A stretch of 28,624 nucleotides of DNA from Streptomyces niger (lineage in GTDB: Bacteria > Actinomycetota > Actinomycetes > Streptomycetales > Streptomycetaceae), in the NCBI RefSeq assembly GCF_000718305.1, contig NZ_JOFQ01000041.1, positions 1 to 28,624 of the forward strand, in the 5' to 3' direction. Positions 22,582 to 28,624 of this stretch are shown here, piece by piece. Position 1 is the first letter of the stretch, and each line of letters starts with the position of its first letter. The notes under the pieces were generated by a model. It searched no databases and was not told the origin of the DNA. It saw only the letters and a program-made list of their open reading frames with translations. A program made the translations under genes and the position numbers.

Positions 22582-24003
22582 ATGTCCGTACCCGGTCCGC
22601 GTGAGCGCACGGCCGTGCTGCCCCAGGCGACAGGCCCGGCGAACGCCGCGCCCGAGTCCGCGCGCCCGGCGCAGGGGGATGCCGCACGCCCGCAGGGCGA
22701 CACCGGCCCGGCGGACGTCGAAACCACCGCCCCGGTCCCGGACCCCGCCGCCTTCCCGCGCTCGACCGTGACCGGCAGCGGCAGCCACGGGCTGACCCTG
22801 CTGGTGATCGGCGAGGACCCGACCAGCTCCGTCCCCGAGATGTCCGACGGCCAGGGCCACAAGGTCAGGGTCCGCACCGCCCGCAACCTCACCGAGGCCC
22901 AGCGGCTGCTCACCGACGACGTGCACTGCGTCCTGCTCGACCTGGCGGCCATGCCCGGCCAGGACGCGCGGGAGGCCGGCGACCGGGAGAGCCGCGCCGA
23001 GGACGAGACGGCCGAGGCGCCGGACGAGCTGGAACCGCTGCGCGCGGTCCTGCGGCTCGCCCCGCGCCACGCGGTCCTCGCGCTGACGGCGGAGGCGGAC
23101 GCGGAGCGCGGCGCCGAGGCGGTACGCGTCGGGGCCCAGGACTACCTCTCCCGCGACCAGCTGGACGGCACGGTGCTCAGCCGGGTCGTGCGCTACGCCG
23201 TGGAGCGCAAGCGCGCCGACCTCGCGCAGCGCCAGCTCACCGAGTCCCGGCTGCGCGCCCAGGAGAACGCCCGGCTGGAGCGCGGACTGCTGCCCACACC
23301 GCTGCTGGAGGGCTCCGACCTGCACTTCGCGGCCCGGTACCGGCCCGGCCGCAGCCGCGCCCTGCTCGGCGGCGACTTCTACGACACGGTCCGCACGCCG
23401 GACGGAACGGTTCACGCCATGATCGGCGACGTCTGCGGGCACGGCCCCGACGAGGCGGCCCTCGGCGTCGAACTCCGCATCGCCTGGCGCGCGCTGACCT
23501 TCGCGGGCCTGTGCGGCGACGAACTGCTCTCCACCCTGCAGCGGGTCCTGGAGAACGAGCGGGACAACGACGAGATCTTCGCGACGCTCTGCACCGTGGA
23601 CATCGCGGCGGACGGCCGGAACGCCGGGGTGTGCCTGGCGGGCCACCCCGCACCGCTGCTGGCCAGGGCCGGCCGCGCGCCGCGCCTGCTGCCGTTCGAG
23701 AGCGGCGGCCCCGCGCTCGGCCTGCTGCCGGGCGCCCGCTGGCCGCGCCACCAGGTGACGCTGGGCGGCGCCTGGAGCCTGCTGATGTACACCGACGGCC
23801 TGATCGAGGGCCGGATCGGGGACGGCAACCAGCGCCTCGGCCAGGACGGCATGGTCGACCTGATCGCCGCGAAGATGGCCGCCGGCCTGCGCGGCGAGCC
23901 GCTGCTCGACGCCGCCGTCACGGAGGTGCGCGACCTCAACGGCGGCGAGCTGACCGACGACCTCGCGGTGCTCCTGCTGGACCGCGGCGAGGCACGGGGC
24001 TGA
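22582..24003 (+). CDS. PP2C (SpoIIE/RsbU-type) phosphatase with degenerate receiver domain
   Basis: I chose ATG 22582 (473 residues); sequence upstream in frame is not protein-like. A disordered Pro/Ala N-terminus (1-65) leads into a receiver-like domain (about 70-210). There VIGEDP (75-80) replaces the acidic pocket, Asp120 in CVLLDLAAMPG is at the phosphoacceptor site, Thr169 is present, but the conserved Lys of 'DYLxK' is Ser190/Arg191. An acidic insert (131-152) splits the domain. A helical linker (about 205-236) leads to the PPM phosphatase domain with metal ligands Asp265 (LLGGDFYD), Asp283 (IGDVCGHG), Asp405 (MYTDGLIEG) and Asp460 (TDDLAVLLL). Such enzymes dephosphorylate anti-anti-sigma factors. 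The partner is not in the window. Confidence 0.93.
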   Translation: MSVPGPRERTAVLPQATGPANAAPESARPAQGDAARPQGDTGPADVETTAPVPDPAAFPRSTVTGSGSHGLTLLVIGEDPTSSVPEMSDGQGHKVRVRTARNLTEAQRLLTDDVHCVLLDLAAMPGQDAREAGDRESRAEDETAEAPDELEPLRAVLRLAPRHAVLALTAEADAERGAEAVRVGAQDYLSRDQLDGTVLSRVVRYAVERKRADLAQRQLTESRLRAQENARLERGLLPTPLLEGSDLHFAARYRPGRSRALLGGDFYDTVRTPDGTVHAMIGDVCGHGPDEAALGVELRIAWRALTFAGLCGDELLSTLQRVLENERDNDEIFATLCTVDIAADGRNAGVCLAGHPAPLLARAGRAPRLLPFESGGPALGLLPGARWPRHQVTLGGAWSLLMYTDGLIEGRIGDGNQRLGQDGMVDLIAAKMAAGLRGEPLLDAAVTEVRDLNGGELTDDLAVLLLDRGEARG

Positions 24004-24029
24004 CCGAACGAACGGGCCTGACGGAGGCT

Positions 24030-24092
24030 CGGCGACGCCCGTCAGAAGGTCGGCCACGCCGGTCAGCGGCGCAGCGATGCCCGTCAGGGCTT
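24030..24092 (+). repeat. Three 21-bp degenerate tandem repeats
   Basis: Units starting at 24030, 24051 and 24072 share the pattern CGGCGACGCCCGTCAGAAGGT, CGGCCACGCCGGTCAGCGGC plus one base, and CAGCGATGCCCGTCAGGGCT plus one base. The array fills the space between two convergent genes and runs into the stop codon of the DUF2516 gene. Confidence 0.6.
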
Positions 24093-24433
24093 CAGCGGCC
24101 GCCGTTCCACGGGCCGTACGGGCCGTCGGAGCTGGAGCCGCCGCGACGGGGCCCCTTGCCGCCGGACACCCGCTTGAGCGCGGGCCGGACGTCGACCATG
24201 TACACGATCGTCGCGATGAGCCCGAGGATCGGCAGGAACGCCATGACCCCGAACAGCACGTTCACCAGCGTCGCGAGGCCCAGGATGATCAGCCAGAACG
24301 GCTTGGACTGCTTGTCGGCGGCGCGGTAGGCGTCCTCACGGCGGATGGCGGAATCGATGAAGGCGAAGCCGGCGAACACCAGCATGGCCAGCGAAAGCAG
24401 CCACAGCAGATTGTTGAATCCCTGGATCAGCAC
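24092..24433 (-). CDS. Small membrane protein, DUF2516-type
   Basis: I chose GTG 24433 (113 residues) because GGTGGTGG precedes it and because the longer option (24499) would start inside the terminator stem of the upstream gene. Three hydrophobic helices are seen: NNLLWLLSLAMLVFAGFAF (near the N-terminus), FWLIILGLATLVNVLFGVMA and LPILGLIATIVYMVDVRPAL. The central AIRREDAYRAADKQSKPFWL is the family signature I recall. The tail is basic and Gly-rich. No function is known. Confidence 0.82.
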   Translation of the reverse strand: MLIQGFNNLLWLLSLAMLVFAGFAFIDSAIRREDAYRAADKQSKPFWLIILGLATLVNVLFGVMAFLPILGLIATIVYMVDVRPALKRVSGGKGPRRGGSSSDGPYGPWNGGR

Positions 24434-24487
24434 GCCGTTCCACCACCCGTTGACTGTTGGACTGTCCTCGTCACCGTACCGGTAGAA

Positions 24488-24518
24488 CGGGCCGGGCACG
24501 TCCAGCGTGCCCGGCCCG
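24488..24518 (-). terminator. Terminator after the HbhA-like gene
   Basis: A perfect 13-bp stem CGGGCCGGGCACG (24488-24500) and CGTGCCCGGCCCG (24506-24518) with a TCCAG loop, 18 nt past the stop codon of the upstream gene. It separates that gene from the DUF2516 gene on the same strand. Confidence 0.88.
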
Positions 24519-24535
24519 CCCGGTCGATCCGTCGC

Positions 24536-25204
24536 TCACTTCGACGGCGGCGTGGTCTTCTTCGCCGGCGTCGTCTTGCGGGCGGCGGGCGCCGTCGGCG
24601 CCGTCTTCTTCGCCGCGGCCGGCTTGGCCTCGGTACCGGCCTTGGCGGCGGCCGGCTTGCTCTCCTCGGCCTTCACCGGCTCGGTCTTGACCGGCTGGGC
24701 CTTGACCGCCGCGGGCTTGGTCTCCGTGGCCTTGGCCTCGGTGCCCTTCGGCTCGACCTTCGGCTCCGGCTCGATCGCCACCGCGAGGTCCTCGACCTCC
24801 TCGGCGACCTCACCGCGCCAGGTCTGCACCGCGCGCTGACCGCGCTCGGCCAGCTCGTCATAGGTCTCGCGGGTCTTGACGGCGTACTCCGCCGCCCGGC
24901 CCACGCCCTGCAGCACGAGGTCCTGGGCCTGCTCGCGGATCTTCTTCAGGTCGGTGTCCAGCGAGCCGAGCAGCTCGTAGAACTTGTCCTGGGCCTCCTT
25001 GGCCTGCTTGGACACGCGGTCCTGCACGGCCTTGGCCTCGGTGGTGCGCACCTCTTCGAAGCGCTTGGGCGCCTCGGAGCGGATCCGCTCGACCAGCGCC
25101 GGCACCTCCTTGAGCTTCTCGCTCGCGAGATCCGCGGTGCCGGCCAGGGCGTACAGGGGGGTGGGGTCGGTCACCTTCTTGACGATGTCGTCGGTGATGG
25201 CCAT
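24536..25204 (-). CDS. HbhA-like coiled-coil protein with Lys/Ala/Pro-rich tail
   Basis: This 222-residue protein starts at ATG 25204 (AGGAGGAA about 9 nt upstream). The opening AITDDIVKKVTDPTPLYALA, then GTADLASEKL, matches the start of heparin-binding haemagglutinin (HbhA)-like proteins. Residues 20-140 form an amphipathic helical coiled coil with many Glu/Lys/Arg. From about 150 the tail is rich in Lys, Ala, Pro and Thr, with repeated KPAAxKA and KKTxP units like those in DNA-binding H1/HU-type tails. There is no signal peptide. In mycobacteria HbhA binds heparin and lipid bodies; in Streptomyces a nucleoid or membrane role is equally possible. It is followed by a strong terminator. Confidence 0.85.
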   Translation of the reverse strand: MAITDDIVKKVTDPTPLYALAGTADLASEKLKEVPALVERIRSEAPKRFEEVRTTEAKAVQDRVSKQAKEAQDKFYELLGSLDTDLKKIREQAQDLVLQGVGRAAEYAVKTRETYDELAERGQRAVQTWRGEVAEEVEDLAVAIEPEPKVEPKGTEAKATETKPAAVKAQPVKTEPVKAEESKPAAAKAGTEAKPAAAKKTAPTAPAARKTTPAKKTTPPSK

Positions 25205-25231
25205 GCCGTTCTTCCTCCTGGAATCGGTTGC

Positions 25232-25723
25232 TCAGGTGGCGTGCGGGTCGCCGTCGGCCCCACGGGTGCCCTTCCTGCCCTTGCCCGTACCGCCGTGCCG
25301 CTCGTCGTCGCCGTGCTCGCCTTTCGGCGCGGGCCGGTCGAGGTCCAGCCCCTCGGCGCGCGCGACGTCCGAGCTGTAGCCGTTCTCCTTGCGGAACGAC
25401 TCGTAGATCTGCAGCAGCACCTGCTTCTGCTTCTCGTTCAGCGCCGGATCGGTCAGGATCGCGCTGTGCACCTCCAGGCCGTCCGGGTCCCGCCGTTCAT
25501 CGAGGATCCCCGCCTGGACGTACAGCGTCTCGGCCGAGATCCGCAGGGCCTTGGCCAACTGCTGCAGGATCTCCGCGCTCGGCTTGCGCAGACCGCGTTC
25601 GATCTGGCTGAGGTACGGGTTGGACACCCCGGCGGCATCGGCGAGCTGCCGGAGGCTCAGCTGCGCCGTGCGCCGCTGCTCCCGCAGGAACTCCCCGAGA
25701 TTGCCGACGTTGAGTGATGCCAT
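25232..25723 (-). CDS. XRE-family transcriptional regulator
   Basis: I chose ATG 25723 (163 residues); the open frame upstream is a shadow of the methyltransferase gene. A helix-turn-helix domain lies at about 8-67: LGEFLREQRRTAQLSLRQLA, DAAGVSNPYLSQIERGLRKP (recognition helix around PYLSQIE), SAEILQQLAKALRISAETLY. A helical region (about 68-125, ALNEKQKQVLLQIYESFRKE) and a disordered basic/Gly tail follow. An inverted repeat ACTTTTGC/GCAAAAGT sits 27 nt upstream of the start, fitting autoregulation. It reads toward the HbhA-like gene (27-nt gap) and may control it. Confidence 0.92.
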   Translation of the reverse strand: MASLNVGNLGEFLREQRRTAQLSLRQLADAAGVSNPYLSQIERGLRKPSAEILQQLAKALRISAETLYVQAGILDERRDPDGLEVHSAILTDPALNEKQKQVLLQIYESFRKENGYSSDVARAEGLDLDRPAPKGEHGDDERHGGTGKGRKGTRGADGDPHAT

Positions 25724-25749
25724 GTCCCCGATGGTGCCTCCGCTCGCTA

Positions 25750-25777
25750 ACTTTTGCAAGCAGCCGCTAGCAAAAGT
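25750..25777. promoter_or_regulatory. Operator-like inverted repeat upstream of XRE gene
   Basis: ACTTTTGC (25750-25757) and GCAAAAGT (25770-25777) form a perfect 8-bp inverted repeat with a 12-nt centre. Inner arms GCTAAC and GCTAGC flank it. This AT-rich island stands out in the GC-rich background and lies between divergent genes (XRE and methyltransferase). Confidence 0.75.
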
Positions 25778-25849
25778 GTCTCGTGTCATGCGGTCGGCAC
25801 CGGACGGAAATCGTTTGCCGCTGATCGGGGGCGGGGCGAGGATGCAGGT

Positions 25850-26644
25850 ATGGAGCGCGGGTTCGACGACTTGGTGGCCGAGGCGGCGGAGGTGTCCGTG
25901 GCCGGTTGGGACTTTTCCTGGCTGGACGGGCGGGCGACCGAGGCGCGGCCCTCGTGGGGGTACCAGCGGCTGATGGGGGAGCGGCTGGCGGGCGCGTCGG
26001 CCGCGCTGGACATCCAGACCGGCGGGGGCGAGGTGCTCGCCGGGGCGCCGAAGCTGCCGCCCGTGATGGTGGCCACCGAATCCTGGCCGCCGAACGTCAC
26101 CAAGGCCACCCGACTGCTCCACCCTCCCCCATTGCCTGAAGGGCATGGGAGGTACCCCCATGGCGCGGTGGTCGTCGCCGACCCGGACGAGCCGCCGCTG
26201 CCCTTCGCCGACGCCGCGTTCGACCTGGTGACCAGCCGTCACCCGGCGACCGTCTGGTGGGCGGAGATCGCCCGCGTACTGCGGCCCGGCGGCACGTACT
26301 TCGCGCAGCACGTGGGGCACGAGAGCGTCTTCGAGCTCGTGGAGTACTTCCTCGGGCCGCAGCCCGAGCAGACCCGGCGGGCCCGGCACCCGGACGACGA
26401 GCGGGCGGCGGCCGAGGCCGCCGGGCTGGAGATCACCGACCTGCGCTTCGAGCGGCTGCGCATGGAGTTCTTCGACGTCGGCGCGGTCGTGTACTTCCTG
26501 CGCAAGGTGATCTGGATGGTGCCCGGGTTCACCGTCGAGCAGTACCGTGACCGGCTGCGCGAGCTGCACGAGAAGATCCGGGCCGAGGGGCCGTTCGTCG
26601 CCCACTCCACCCGCTCCCTCTTCGAAGCGCGCAAGCCGGAGTGA
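25850..26644 (+). CDS. SAM-dependent methyltransferase carrying an in-frame palindromic insertion
   Basis: I chose ATG 25850 (264 residues). SAM-binding motif I reads LDIQTGGGEVLAGAP (53-67), followed by ATESWPPNVTKATRLL (75-90), acidic VVADPDEPPLPFADAAFDLV (108-127) and ARVLRPGGTYFAQHVG (141-156). This is a class I (UbiE-like) Rossmann methyltransferase. Between TRLLHP and VVVADPD lies PPLPEGHGRYPHG (about 93-105), encoded by a palindromic element (26126-26160) and likely absent from relatives. It falls in the loop after motif I, so activity may survive. The substrate is unknown. It is divergent from the XRE gene. Confidence 0.9.
   Translation: MERGFDDLVAEAAEVSVAGWDFSWLDGRATEARPSWGYQRLMGERLAGASAALDIQTGGGEVLAGAPKLPPVMVATESWPPNVTKATRLLHPPPLPEGHGRYPHGAVVVADPDEPPLPFADAAFDLVTSRHPATVWWAEIARVLRPGGTYFAQHVGHESVFELVEYFLGPQPEQTRRARHPDDERAAAEAAGLEITDLRFERLRMEFFDVGAVVYFLRKVIWMVPGFTVEQYRDRLRELHEKIRAEGPFVAHSTRSLFEARKPE
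26126..26160 (+). repeat. CCCCCA-type palindromic element inside a gene
   Basis: CCCCCATTGCCTGAAGGGCA then TGGGAGGTACCCCCA. The 5' CCCCCAT pairs imperfectly with ATGGGAG, GCC pairs with GGC, and the CCCCCA end is repeated directly. The copy at 16463-16493 has the same ground plan (CCCCCA, hairpin, TGGGAGATG, CCCCCA). Confidence 0.75.
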
Positions 26645-26681
26645 CGGCGCGACCGGCCGACTGCCGGGGCTCGTCCGGAGG

Positions 26682-26712
26682 TTGACTTCGAGTGCGCTCC
26701 AACTCCTACCGT
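26682..26712 (+). promoter_or_regulatory. MerR-type promoter with 19-bp spacer
   Basis: TTGACT (26682-26687) and TACCGT (26707-26712) are separated by exactly 19 nt. The spacer TCGAGTGCGCTCCAACTCC contains the imperfect dyad GAGTGCGCTC. The overlong spacer with a central dyad is the hallmark of promoters activated by MerR/SoxR-family regulators. It lies 64 nt before the aldo/keto reductase start. Confidence 0.75.
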
Positions 26713-26775
26713 CCCTGACGTGAGCCCGACGCGGTCCTCACCCACGGGGGACGGGGCACTTCCAGGAGGTATGAC

Positions 26776-27761
<986 letters not shown>

Positions 27762-27762
<1 letters not shown>

Positions 27763-27860
27763 TTCGGCGGTGGTGGGGCCGGCCCGGCGGTGGCGGGCGT
27801 CGGCCTGGCGGTGGCGGGCGCTGACCCGGCGGTGACGAGCCTGACCCGGCGGTGACCGAG
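27762..27860 (+). repeat. Degenerate ~21-bp tandem repeats after the aldo/keto reductase
   Basis: Five units follow the stop codon: GATTCGGCGGTGGTGGGGCC (27761-27780), GGCCCGGCGGTGGCGGGCGT plus one base, GGCCTGGCGGTGGCGGGCGC plus one base, GACCCGGCGGTGACGAGCCT, and GACCCGGCGGTGACCGAG. The shared core is CGGCGGTG. No gene overlaps them. Confidence 0.7.
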
Positions 27861-27887
27861 TTGTCCACACCCCCGGACTCGTCCACA
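27861..27887 (+). promoter_or_regulatory. Pair of DnaA-box-like sites
   Basis: TTGTCCACA (27861-27869, exact consensus) and TCGTCCACA (27879-27887, one difference) lie in the same orientation with a 9-nt spacer. The same two variants form the pair at 7669-7710. Confidence 0.45.
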
Positions 27888-27908
27888 GGTCCGCTCGCCC
27901 CGCGCCGT

Positions 27909-28083
27909 TCACGCCGTAAAGTGACGCAGGTCCGCCTCGGTCCGGGCGGCGAGTGCCATGGTGTAGACCCGTTGTAGACCTTTCGGACCAGCCGAACGTG
28001 CGCGACAGCTCGGCTGCCTGCTCGTCCGTGGGGTGGAAGCGGTACTTGAACGCCCGCTTCACATGCGGTGAGGCCACGCTCAC
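27909..28083 (-). pseudogene. TnpB (IS200/IS605-type OrfB) N-terminal remnant
   Basis: Reading from 28083, SVASPHVKRAFKYRFHPTDE then QAAELSRTFGW matches the conserved start of TnpB proteins (usually '..YRFYPT..Q...L..TFGC'). The true start was probably the GTG at 28062. The frame then breaks; a neighbouring frame continues VYTMALAARTEADLRHFTA, matching 'VYN.ALA.R...', and stops at 27909-27911. Only about 55 codons remain of roughly 400. No catalytic RuvC or zinc-finger part, left or right end, or tnpA is visible. Confidence 0.82.
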
Positions 28084-28142
28084 AAACCAGTGGGGCGTGG
28101 GGCCACGGTGGAGAAGCCGGGGGTAGCCACGAAAGGACTCAG

Positions 28143-28562
28143 ATGAGTGAGGACGAGGGGAGCGTGCGGATCGACAGCTGGATCTGGTCCGTGCGGCTCA
28201 TGAAGACGAGATCGATGGCGGCCACGGCCTGCCGGGGCGGACACGTGCGGGTCAACGGCGAGCGCGTGAAGGCGGCGCACGGCGTGCGGAGCGGCGACGA
28301 GGTCCGGCTGCGGCACGCCGGACGCGAGCGGATCGTGGTTGTGAAGCGGCTCGTGAAGAAGCGTGTCGGCGCGCCGGTCGCGGTCGAGTGCTACGTCGAC
28401 AACAGCCCGCCACCGCCCCCGCGCGAGGCCGCCCTGCAGGTCCCGGTGCGCGACCGCGGCGCGGGCCGCCCGACCAAGCGCGACCGCCGCGAAATGGAAC
28501 GCCTGTGGGGCCGCCCACCGGGGGCCGCGGGAGACCAGACACACCAGACACCGAAACCGTGA
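28143..28562 (+). CDS. S4-domain RNA-binding protein (Hsp15-like)
   Basis: This 139-residue protein starts at ATG 28143 (AAAGGA about 7 nt upstream). The S4 domain lies at about 8-70: VRIDSWIWSVRLMKTRSMAA, TACRGGHVRVNGERVKAAHG and VRSGDEVRL. VVVKRLVKKRVGAPVAVECY follows, as in the Hsp15/RlmJ-associated S4 group. The tail is Pro-rich then basic (GRPTKRDRREMERLWGR), typical of actinobacterial members. Hsp15 binds stalled 50S-nascent chain complexes in E. coli; the same role here is inference. It is preceded by the TnpB remnant. Confidence 0.93.
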   Translation: MSEDEGSVRIDSWIWSVRLMKTRSMAATACRGGHVRVNGERVKAAHGVRSGDEVRLRHAGRERIVVVKRLVKKRVGAPVAVECYVDNSPPPPPREAALQVPVRDRGAGRPTKRDRREMERLWGRPPGAAGDQTHQTPKP

Positions 28563-28624
28563 GAAGGGGGCGCGGGGAATAGCAGCAGGTGCAGTCAGGG
28601 GGAGTGGGTGGGGCGGGGGGAGGG
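28563..28624. other. G-rich end of window
   Basis: G-rich sequence with no gene or hairpin that I can support. A possible downstream gene lies beyond the window. Confidence 0.5.

Larger units (their letters stand above)
27763..28142. other. Intergenic region with repeats, DnaA-box-like pair and TnpB remnant
   Basis: The 380 nt between the aldo/keto reductase and the S4 gene contain the tandem repeats (to 27860), two DnaA-box-like nonamers (27861-27887), a broken TnpB start on the minus strand (27909-28083) and the S4 ribosome site (AAAGGA, about 28131-28136). No intact gene is seen. Confidence 0.75.

Overview
The window is high-GC actinobacterial chromosome and almost certainly comes from Streptomyces or a close relative. 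The evidence is GTG/TTG starts, strong third-position GC, a Streptomyces-type 5S rRNA end, and a gene order I recognise from S. coelicolor: SCO4126-4131 (cmd), a lytic transglycosylase, csoR (SCO4136), a PhoU-like gene plus pitH1 (SCO4137/4138), then pstBACS (SCO4139-4142). Locus tags and symbols come from memory of that gene order, not from a search.

Layout. (1) 1-430: the 3' end of a 5S rRNA gene, a strong terminator, and the remains of a GNAT acetyltransferase. (2) 434-8259, minus strand: the six-gene cmd cluster. Read domain by domain it resembles a stripped-down type IV secretion system: a two-TM pilin-like protein (cmdF), a VirB8-like protein (cmdE), a VirB6/TrbL-like protein (cmdD), an SCO6880-family membrane protein (cmdC), a VirB4-like ATPase (cmdB) and a coupling-protein-like protein (cmdA) with no visible P-loop. 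A divergent transglycosylase/NlpC-P60 gene (8577-9599) is the matching VirB1-like wall hydrolase. No relaxase gene is visible. (3) 9830-14033: a PAP2 phosphatase, a Tat-exported flavin oxidase, a small Cys-containing protein, a lipoprotein and a 70-residue protein. (4) 14156-14607: the copper sensor csoR with a palindromic operator.

(5) 14777-20969: phosphate uptake. A low-affinity PhoU-like/Pit pair on the plus strand converges, through a shared terminator, on the high-affinity pstS-pstC-pstA-pstB operon on the minus strand. pstS is preceded by four in-register 11-nt PHO-box units, so PhoP control is likely. A stem-loop between pstS and pstC probably lets the binding protein be made in excess.

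(6) 21159-28562: mixed genes. These are a RipA-like NlpC/P60 hydrolase, a PP2C phosphatase with a degenerate receiver domain, a DUF2516-type membrane protein, an HbhA-like Lys/Ala/Pro-rich coiled-coil protein, an XRE regulator with an operator-like inverted repeat, a methyltransferase, an aldo/keto reductase behind a 19-bp-spacer (MerR-type) promoter, a TnpB remnant and an S4 RNA-binding protein.

The points most worth a second look are the domesticated T4SS-like cluster and its P-loop-less coupling protein, a five-unit 13-bp repeat array between that cluster and its hydrolase, paired DnaA-box-like sites at two loci, and a small palindromic element found once nested in an intergenic repeat and once in frame inside the methyltransferase gene.
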